From Microstegium vimineum (taxonomy: Eukaryota > Streptophyta > Magnoliopsida > Poales > Poaceae), in the NCBI GenBank assembly GCA_022036555.1, contig CM039129.1, positions 21,865,973 to 21,929,972 on the forward strand: DNA of 64,000 nt, read 5' to 3'. A model generated the notes under the pieces. It had not been told where the DNA came from. It saw only the letters and a program-made list of their open reading frames with translations, and did no database searches. This document shows positions 56,332-64,000 of the stretch, in pieces; the first letter of the stretch is position 1; every line of letters begins with the position of its first letter. The position numbers were made by a program, and so were the translations under genes.

Positions 56332-59300
56332 TGTCACACCCAATTTTAAGGATAAAATTGAATATGAATAACTCATGTGTGCCCAGAGATCAATCACACA
56401 CATAAGCCGACAAATCTTTAAATAGTACCATCACTGAGTGTTTATTACATAACGAATAATATTTAAATAACATAACAGCGGAATATAAAGATAACTCTCG
56501 CGACGAAGCTCCACTTCACAGGGAACGCCGACTGGTTGACCACTAGCCTAGTACTCCTCACGGTAGTCTTCATAGCCATCTGAAGGGGTTGAGAAAGCAA
56601 GAGTGAGCACTTACGTACTCAGCAAGAGTAACATAGGGTTATGAAGCTCAAAAGGTTGACACTGTTTGTACTGCGGTTGCTTTTAACTTGGTCAAGTTTC
56701 ACTAACACTTAACTTTAGTTATGCATAGCCCAATTAATAACCACATGATAAGATTAATATCCAACATTAACAATTAAACAACATGATCATCTACACTGTG
56801 AGTTTTCCAGGCCGCTCGTAACCGTGAGCACGGCTATCATGATAGATTTACACTCTGCAGAGGTTATACACTTTACCCACAAGCCATGTTACCCAGATGC
56901 CCGGGATAGCTAGTCCCATAACACTGCCGAGGTGAGCGGGCAGGGAACACTATGAAGTCTTTCAAAAGTCTTCCTAACATGTTGATAGACCCTACGAACC
57001 CAATGCAAAGGGGTATATGGGACACCCCGATGGTACCACCCGCAGCGGTCCCCACACAAGCTATACCCCATAACCAGCTCGACAAAGGTGCCTTTCACGA
57101 ACTGCCAACATGCTAGTACGAATCTTAGTACTTGACTAAAGCCAGAGCCATTATAGCACTTGTGGTTGTATTAGAAATCCCAGCTTTTGCCCTACAGTGG
57201 GGTCCTATTCCATGTTGCTACAAAAGCCAATTTTATCTCATTGTTGCATATATCATTAGTCAAGATTCATCTCAAGATCCATTATTGTAAGCATAGCAAA
57301 GCTACCCATATGCATGTAAACCCATGGTGACAAGGTAAAGGATAACAAAGCTATGGTATAGATCTAATAGGCATCAAATTAGACACATGCAATATGGCTA
57401 GATTGAATTATGGTGAATGGGTAACAAGGATGATCCCATGTTAAACTTGCCTTGATCCCAAAGCTCTTGGTGATCCTGATCTGCTGCAAAGAACTCTTGG
57501 TCAACGAAGATCTCACCGGCTGTACTCGATCAACATCACCACGCAATCATCCGAACAATCATACACGAAGCAAACAAGGCATGATCAGAACATTACACCA
57601 TAAACAATAAAGAGACTTTGAAAAGATTATAAAACAGATCTATACTTTACTACGATCACACAGATACGAGAATCACGCTAATCGGATCTAAAACGAAGAA
57701 GTTAGAGATTAAACGGGATTTTGAAGAGAGATAGGTTTAGCAAAAGCAAAGTAATTTTCTCTGATTTTCGAAAGTAATTAACATAGGTGAAACCTATACT
57801 ACTGGATAGAGCATGAAAATACGGATCTAACGCAACTCGAACGGGTCGATTTGGATTTAGAACGAAGAAAATATAAGCATTTGAAGATTAGAGATAAAAA
57901 GGAAATTAGGAATTAGGGTTTTTATTTATTTTTCGGAAATAAACTGAACTCAGAAAAGGGAATACGTTTTCCCGATGGAAAAACGTATTACTGAAGTGCG
58001 TCTACGGGACTGCGGGTTGAGAGGGGGAAAAGAGCAGGGGCTCTTTAGCAAAAGAGGCAGGCGAAGGGGTATCGGCTCACGTGAACCGTTGGATCACAGA
58101 TGGATGATGGAGATTAGAAGGGGGGGGGGCTACGGCGGTTCCTCCTCGGTTCAGAGCAGAGCGACGCGGCGGTGGCCATGGCCGGCGGCCAAAGCACGGC
58201 GGCGCGAGGGAGTTAGGGCTCTGCGGTGCCACGTTTTCAAATCCGAATGCACCGAGAGACCGAGGATGGCATCGCGAGTTCGTCTGGGGCCAAAGCGAGA
58301 CTCGGGGCTGGACGGGAGACGCCATTGACGCAGCACAGCGGCGGCGGACATGCGGAACTCGGCGGTTAGGGCGCTGGTGCCCTAATTCGACCGGAAGAAG
58401 ACGCAGGGAGCATGCGGGGAGCACGGCGAAGCTATCGGTGGCCTCTGCGGGGCTTGGTTGTGACGGAGGAGGGCGGACGACGACGAACCGCGGCGGTGCG
58501 ACATCGGTGTACGGCGGCGGAGTTGGACAGAGCGCAGGGGCGAGGGAGATGAGGGAGATAACGCGTTCGGCACTCACGTGCTGCTGATGCGCGGCTCGGC
58601 GAAACGTTTGGAGCAATCGACGGCGCGGAACGGCGTTCGTTCGACGGCGGATCGGCGGAACGCGGCGGCTGCTCTGCAGCGATTGTGGCGGTCCGAGAGC
58701 TCGAAGAAGATGGGAGGGGACGGCACGAGGGCGGCGCTATATATGGCAGCCGAGATAGAGTTCGCACCGGACCCGAGCAAGGGGCGCGAGACGCGCGGGT
58801 GGCGGTTACCGGACGCGGCGTCGACGCGGCGGCGGTGTCCGCTCCGGACACGAACAGAAGAGGGAGGGAGGGAGCTGACAGCCGGGGCCACGGCGTTAAT
58901 GGAAGGAAGGAAGAAGCGCGGCACGCGGAGGAGGTGGCCGCGGAGAGGACGCGGCGTCGCGGCGCTTCACGGCGGAGTCCCGCTCGGACTCGACAGAGGA
59001 GGGAGAAGAGGAAGGGAGGACTGACGTGCGGGCCAGGGGTGACAGAGAAACAGAGAGAGAGGGAGAGAAGAAAGCGGGCGCGCCAACAAGTGGGGTCGCT
59101 CGGCAGTGAAAGAGAGAGGAGAGGCGCGGGTGAGCTGGGCCGAGGAGCTAGGCCTTCTGGGCCAGATTGAGCATAGGAACAGTGTTTCCCTTTTGCTTTT
59201 GATTTTCTTTTTCTGAAATTTGCAAATCGATTTTCGAATATAGATTTTGAAATTCTTTTCAAGGCTTTGAAAACCAAGTCACCCAAAAACAATGCAAGAG

Positions 59301-59448
59301 CATGCAATGCACAACCATGTGAACCCTAACATGATAATTAATTTAAGTTTTATATATTTAATTCTATGCATCACAAAATTGCTTCAAAATAAATCAAATT
59401 CAAATCAAGTTTAAACCTAATTTAGTATTCAAATTTTAGGGTGTTACA
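56332..59448 (-). mobile_element. 3.1-kb cargo LTR of another gypsy family
   Basis: The minus strand starts TGTAACACCC and ends GGGTGTGACA. A TATATA box (58,738-58,744) sits in a GC-rich section, and the AT-rich ends are typical of long LTRs of Tekay/Del-like grass elements (family by recollection of sequence style). No 5-bp duplication borders it: the flanks are CAATT and GTGGG. GC-rich open frames on both strands (58,077-59,307) are not supported as genes. Much of the left half (56,332-57,900) is AT-rich without features. Confidence 0.6.
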
Positions 59449-59455
59449 GTGGGAA
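59449..59455 (+). other. Short purine-rich tract before the right LTR
   Basis: GTGGGAA directly precedes the 3' LTR on the plus strand, a minimal polypurine tract if the small element is plus-oriented. Confidence 0.4.
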
Positions 59456-59742
59456 TGATGAGGACATCCTCCATTATTACCCGTTGGCAAAGACGCAACA
59501 AATAATGGGCCAAGTGGCCCAGTTGTAGTCGGGCGGCGAACATGTGAGCCTCTGAATAATCCCACCTTGCTTAGCTAGGGAGGAGGAAGCCACCTTAAAA
59601 GGGAGAGCCACCCTTCCCCTATCAAACTAGTCTTTTAGGGAGATTGGGCCTTTCTCTAAGTGGGTGTGCCTAAGAACTGTTGGGGTCCGGGCAACCTCAA
59701 TTTATCGGGCCTCGTCCAACCCTACCTCGGCCGGATGTATCA
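59456..59742 (+). repeat. Right 287-bp LTR of the small LTR element
   Basis: Pairs with 56,027-56,313 and is followed by the CCTTG duplication. Confidence 0.9.
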
Positions 59743-59929
59743 CCTTGCATCTTTGCTCTCTGTTTATCCTTCTAGACCTGATCTCTGTTCCTCATCAAGA
59801 TCAGTTCCATCTCTACCAGCCATAGCATCCCTTTCCCTACGGCGGCAGCAGGTCAGCCGGGGAGTCCATTGCCCATTTCCTCTAGGTCTTTCGATTCCTA
59901 CCACTCCAACCACTAGGACTTGGGTTCAG

Positions 59930-60091
59930 GTTTAGACACCGCGGACGTCCCCTACACCTCTGCGGAGGTGGTCAGCTTCAAGGGCGAAAGAGATGAGGCC
60001 CGCACAAAGTTGGAGAAGATCTCCAAACAATATTGCATTGATCAACTTGAGTGGGAGGACCAGCGGAAGTAGCTCTGCGATGCCATTATGG
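59930..60091 (+). pseudogene. Antisense gene 2, internal exon
   Basis: Begins after TTGGGTTCAG and ends before GTTAGC. It reads LDTADVPYTSAEVVSFKGE and a coiled-coil-like segment, with one in-frame TAG at 60,070-60,072. The end phase (one base over) fits the next exon exactly. An additional exon may lie at about 59,780-59,850 (acceptor/donor around GGCGGCAGCAG), but I could not settle it. Confidence 0.5.
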
Positions 60092-60164
60092 GTTAGCCAA
60101 AAGCAATCCTGTTTGACCTTCTCTTTTAATCCTTTCTGCTCATCCGATTTGCATCTTCGTTCAG

Positions 60165-60496
60165 CGCTTTCTGCAGAGAATGAGCGCCTGAAAGCCGCGG
60201 AGAATAGGATCGCCGACAAGGTCAACGCTCAAGGAAAGACCGCCGAGGCACACCTTGACAATGCGGACGGCCGCATCAATCATGTCGCCATCCATGGCGT
60301 GCACCACGACGTAACTCTGAGGCTGTTGGCAATGACTACCCAACGCGGTGAGGACTTCTCCGTCCAGCCAACCGGCTTTCGTAGTCAAGTGCCCTCGGAG
60401 GATGTTGAAGGCATCGACGACCTTCTAGAGAGCTATGAAGATCACGCAACTGCCATTGCTGAAATCACAGACGCCCAGATCGTCTTCAACAAGTAG
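60165..60496 (+). CDS. Antisense gene 2, last exon
   Basis: Follows the acceptor CATCTTCGTTCAG and joins the previous exon in phase to give ALSAENERLKAAENRIADKV. An open stretch of 110 codons with an acidic end (EDVEGIDDLLESYEDHA) leads to a stop at 60,494-60,496. Coiled-coil potential at the start. The gene points toward the end of the convergent, minus-strand pol, about 260 bp away. No known enzyme motif is visible. Confidence 0.55.
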
Positions 60497-60759
60497 TTCG
60501 AGGAGTAGTTTGTAACTAGGGACCCCATGTAAAAACCTGGTTCTGTGAAATATTTATGAACTCTGCAGGTTTCCTTCTCTTGAATCTTTCTCAGAATGGT
60601 TAGCCCGAAGAATGCTTGCATGATGTGTTTATATTTTGCTCTAAAGGTGACACATACCGTGTCGGCTATTCTCTAAGTCCTTCAGACTATATTTTTTGAC
60701 TAAAGGCGATATCTCCGTATCGGCTATTTGTGCACAAATTTCTTTAAGTCCGTTCATGC
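60497..60759. other. Spacer between antisense gene 2 and the end of pol
   Basis: AT-rich, with three CGATA/CGGCTATT repeats (GTGTCGGCTATT near 60,660; GTATCGGCTATT near 60,717). No coding sequence. Confidence 0.5.
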
Positions 60760-62037
60760 TCCAACCTCTACACTAGGATGAAATATTTTAAGAAATCTTC
60801 CATTAATAGCTCTAGCGAATTCTTCCCCCAGTAGAGTTTTCAAGATATACGCATTGCCAGGCGTGCACCTTACCACCCGAAAAGGTCCTTCCTAATTTGG
60901 AGACCACTTGCCGAATGCTCTGTCCTTTGTCCTGATCGGCAATACAGTTTTCCAAACCAAATCTCCTTCTGTGAATTGTTTTTCCTTAACCTTCTTGTTA
61001 TAATACCTGGCAACACGTACTTTATTTTTCTCAATATTTTTCAATGCTTTGAGACGAACTAAATGCAAATCCTCCAATTCGTCCATCATCAGATCCTTGT
61101 AATCTCCTTTCCTCAAATCATTCTGCAACGCAACCCATCTCGATCCTGATTGTAATTCCCATGGAAGCACAACATGATGCCCATAAACCAACTCATAGGG
61201 AGACGCTTGAGTAGATCCATGACAGGCCATCCGGTAAGCCCACAAAGCCTCGTTAAGAACCGAATGCCACTTCTTCGGCTTTTCATCAATCTTCTTCTGA
61301 ATAATTTTGATCATGATCTTATTCGATGCTTCAGCCTGGCCATTGGCTTGTGCATAATAAGGAGAAGAATTGTATAACTTGATCCCCATTTCTTCAGCAA
61401 AATCACAAAACTTAGATGAAGTAAACTGAGTCCCTTGATCTGTTGTTATAGTTTGAGGAATCCCGAATCTATGAATTATATGCTCTTTAACAAAATTGAC
61501 CATGTTTTCTGATGTAACCTTTTTCAGGGGGATAGCTTCAACCCACTTTGTAAAATAATCTGTAGCCAACAGCACAAACTTATGGCCTTTGCTAGAAGGA
61601 GGATGAATTTGGCCGATTAAATCTATGCCCCATCCTCTGAACGACCGAGGCATGATAATCGGGTTCAATGCTCACGCTGGAGCTCTCTGAATATTACCAA
61701 ATCTCTGACAGTCTTGACACCCCTTGTAATATTCAAAGCAATCTTCAAGCATGGTTGGCCAAAAATAACCAGTTCTCCTAATTATCCACTTCATCCGGTG
61801 GGCCAATTGATGTGCACCACATACTCCTTCGTGCACTTCATACATCAGGCTCTTTGCTTCCTCCTGACTCAAACATTTGAGGAGCACTCCATCTATGGAT
61901 TTATAGTACAACTGGTCATCAAGGATCACAAACTTAAGGGCTTTGTACCTGAGCTTTTGGGAAACCCTCTGCGATGGATTTTTTAAATAATCGGCAATTT
62001 CGTTTCTCCAGTCACCAATTACCCGATCTTCATCCAA
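60760..62037 (-). pseudogene. Tat-like integrase
   Basis: One frame with stops at 62,050, 61,672-61,674 (TGA) and 60,892-60,894 (TAG, where relatives have Trp), reading on to about 60,760. The HH-CC zinc segment is intact (VHEGVCGAHQLAH ... CQDCQRFG). The catalytic triad is complete: WGIDLIG, TTDQGTQF and QAEASNK. The C-terminal GDLVW motif is present. It is the best preserved part of this element. Confidence 0.85.
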
Positions 62038-62970
62038 AGCATGAATTTCCTAATCCTCTCGGTATCCCGAAGCACTTTGAGCCAGTCTGTTTGCTTCTTC
62101 ATTCTGCCCCCTAGGGATATGATGCAAGGTGGCTACCTGGAAACTCTTCAGAAGCTCTCGGCACTCTTCATAATATCCCTTTAACATATCACTCTTGCAT
62201 TCATATTGGCCGATCAGTTGGTTCATTACCAGCTCAGAATCCCCGAAAACCTCAACAGCAACAGCCTTTATTTCGACAAGCAGTCGAAGCCCTTTAAGCA
62301 ATGCCTCATATTCTGCTTGATTGTTAGTAACCAAGAATCCAATAGGGATGGCATACTCAAAGTTCAAACCTCTGGGAGAAATCAAGAGAACACCAGCCCC
62401 ACCACCTTTGTCATGGTGCAATGGTCACCATCTTAGCAGAGGGATCACGATGTTGGGTAACAAAATCAGCAATAACCTGACCTTTTACTACTTTGGAAGA
62501 TTCGTACATTAAATCAAATTCTGACAGAGCTAAAATCCATTTGTCAATTCTTCCATTTAAAATTGGCATCAATAACATGTGTTTTATCACATCGAACTAA
62601 AAAACTACTACACATTCGGCATTTAACAAATAATGTTGAAGCTTAGTACATGAGTAAAACACACATAAGCAAAACTTTTCTATAGACGAATACCTTGTCT
62701 CTGGATCTAGTAGTTTCCGGCTAAGGTAAGCTATTACTCTCTCTTTCCCTTCGAACTCTTTCATGAGGGCCGACCCTATTGTCAGGTTGTCGGCCGCCAC
62801 GTACTACTTAAAAGGCTTGTCAAGTTGCGGAGGTACCAATACGGGTGGCGCCTTCATGTACTCTTTGATCTCATCGAAAGCCTTCTATTGTATGTCACCT
62901 CATACAAACTCTTGATCTTTTTTAAGCTTCAACAGTGGATAGAAAGGCAACACTCTGTCTGACAAATTAG
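62038..62970 (-). pseudogene. Tat-like RNase H pair, including archaeal-type RNase H
   Basis: The section at 62,050-62,421 is an archaeal-type RNase H (NNQAEYEAL, GDSELVMNQ, HIPRGQNEEANRLAQ), a second RNase H that is a known mark of the Tat lineage. Upstream on the minus strand, 62,597-62,970 holds the ordinary RNase H and connection (AYLSRKLLDPETRYSS) in another frame with stops. Frame changes near 62,430 and 62,595. Confidence 0.8.
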
Positions 62971-63975
62971 ATATGAATCTTCTCACGAAATTGATCTTGC
63001 CTAGTGATTGCAACTCGGTGAGATTGATTGGAGGGACCACCTTGTCTATTGCTTCCATGCTTTTTTGCCGACCTCGATCCCTCCTTTATGGACTAAAAAA
63101 GCCTAAAAACTCGCCAGCCGAGACTCCAAAAGCACACTTGTTCGGGTTCATCCTCAAACCATGCTTCCTAGTGCACTCCAAGGTCTTCCTTAAATCAGCT
63201 AAATGCCCATTGTGATTTCTAGACTTGATCACCACGTTATCAATATAGATTTCCACAATCTTGCCGATCAACTCGTGAAAAATATAGTTCATGGCTCTCT
63301 AATAAGTTGCACCGGCATTCTTTAAACAAAAAGTCATGACAATCCATTCAAACAAACCAATGTGACCAAGAGATCTGAAAGCTATTTTCGAAATATCCTC
63401 TACTACCATGAAGATTTGGTTATACCCGGCATTACCATCCATAAAGCTAATGATTTCATATCCAGTCGACGCATCGATGAGCAGATCGGCAACTTCCATT
63501 GGGTATCCATCCATAGGAATAGCTTTATTGTGGTTTCTAAAGTCAATGCAGACCCTCATCTTTCCATTCTTCTTGTACACCGGGACTATGTTTGAAACCC
63601 AATCTTCATATCTGCATGGCCGAATAAAATCTGCTTCCAACAATCTTTCAACTTCCTTTTTTACATCGGCCATTACCTCCTCTTTGAAAATCTTCCGGGG
63701 AGGTTTTTGAAAGGACGGTATCTAGGCTTGATCGGCAATTTATGCTCAACGATAGAACGATCCAGTCCGGGCATCTCTGTATAATCCCAAGCAAAACAAT
63801 CTTTGAATTCTTTTAGCAGGTCTATTAGCTTCAACCTATGCTCTTGGTCTAAATTTGCACTGATAAACATCGGCCTTGGTTTAACATCATCACCAACATT
63901 TATCTCCTCTAACTTATCAGCCGACATGAAGCCACGTCCCAGCTTCCCTTCGCTGTCATCGATCGTGTTCCCCAT
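62971..63975 (-). pseudogene. Tat-like reverse transcriptase, active-site Asp changed
   Basis: The N-terminal part (63,673-63,975, CFAWDYTEMPGLD) continues after a frameshift near 63,700 into the fingers and palm (KKNGKMRVCIDFRN, FMDGNAGYNQI). The catalytic YIDD reads YIDN (EIYIDNVVIKS, codon at 63,236-63,238), a GAC to AAC change. A stop separates 63,299 and 63,292. The upstream part (protease, Gag) lies beyond the window. Confidence 0.85.
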
Positions 63976-64000
63976 TAAAAATTACTCTCAGAGCCGACTG
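63976..64000 (-). other. Window edge inside pol
   Basis: Too short to interpret; probably continues the pol region. Confidence 0.5.

Noticed and set aside
58077..59307. Long GC-rich open frames on both strands (up to 291 codons)
   Set aside because: They lie in the GC-rich part of a 3.1-kb LTR, overlap each other in several frames, and show arginine/serine/proline-rich composition expected by chance.
1..64000. CRISPR arrays, bacterial operons, tRNA or rRNA genes
   Set aside because: No regularly spaced repeats, ribosome-binding patterns, cloverleaf or rRNA motifs were seen; the content is plant retrotransposon DNA.

Overview
The window is plant nuclear DNA, most likely from a grass (Poaceae), made almost entirely of nested LTR retrotransposons. 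I saw no convincing host gene, tRNA, rRNA or CRISPR array. The grass call rests on element types (Sirevirus-like Ty1/copia, Tat-like and Athila-like Ty3/gypsy) and on LTR sequence habits familiar from grass genomes. I cannot name the species. Two runs of exactly 100 N (32,887-32,986 and 52,356-52,455) divide it into three contigs. The stretch from about 7.7 kb to the first gap differs from its own duplicate copies mainly by indels and homopolymer errors, as unpolished long-read sequence does, so broken frames there may not be real.

Left contig: a Tat-like RNase H/integrase remnant on the minus strand (1-1,386) is cut by a Sirevirus-like copia element, 'A'. Its 5' LTR is 1,387-3,186, its primer-binding site (PBS) 3,189-3,200, its reverse transcriptase/RNase H remnant 22,697-23,830 and its 3' LTR about 24,931-26,658. 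Foreign elements lie inside it. The first is a Ty3/gypsy pol joined in frame to the copia gag, giving one open frame of 1,207 codons (3,244-6,867). It is followed by its own LTR (ending 7,670), a second, complete but corrupted gypsy copy (8,688-14,281), and an Athila-like non-autonomous element (14,282-22,192). The part from 26.7 to 32.9 kb holds LTR-like motif arrays and AT-rich sequence without genes.

Middle contig: Sirevirus-like element 'B' on the plus strand has LTR end and PBS at 33,111-34,009, gag-pol at 41,846-48,754 and a possible env-like frame at 50,206-50,647. Two elements interrupt it. One is a full-length copia element 'C' on the minus strand (34,026-41,845, both LTRs present, three main coding breaks). 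The other is a 1,938-bp TG...CA solo-LTR-like element (44,338-46,275) with a perfect AAGGG target duplication inside the integrase. A Tat-like LTR (50,648-52,019) then cuts the env-like frame.

Right contig: minus-strand Tat-like elements. A PBS sits left of the LTR at 53,306-54,351, and a degenerate pol with an archaeal-type RNase H and an integrase fills 60,760-63,975. Between LTR and pol, on the opposite (plus) strand, lie intron-containing antisense genes with good splice sites, coiled-coil segments and, for one, a TATA box. A young LTR element (56,027-59,742; two 287-bp LTRs with 4 visible differences, CCTTG duplication) sits in an intron of one antisense gene and carries a 3.1-kb foreign LTR as cargo.

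The most interesting items are the copia-gag/gypsy-pol fusion frame, the spliced antisense genes in the Tat elements, and the small LTR element whose only cargo is another family's LTR.
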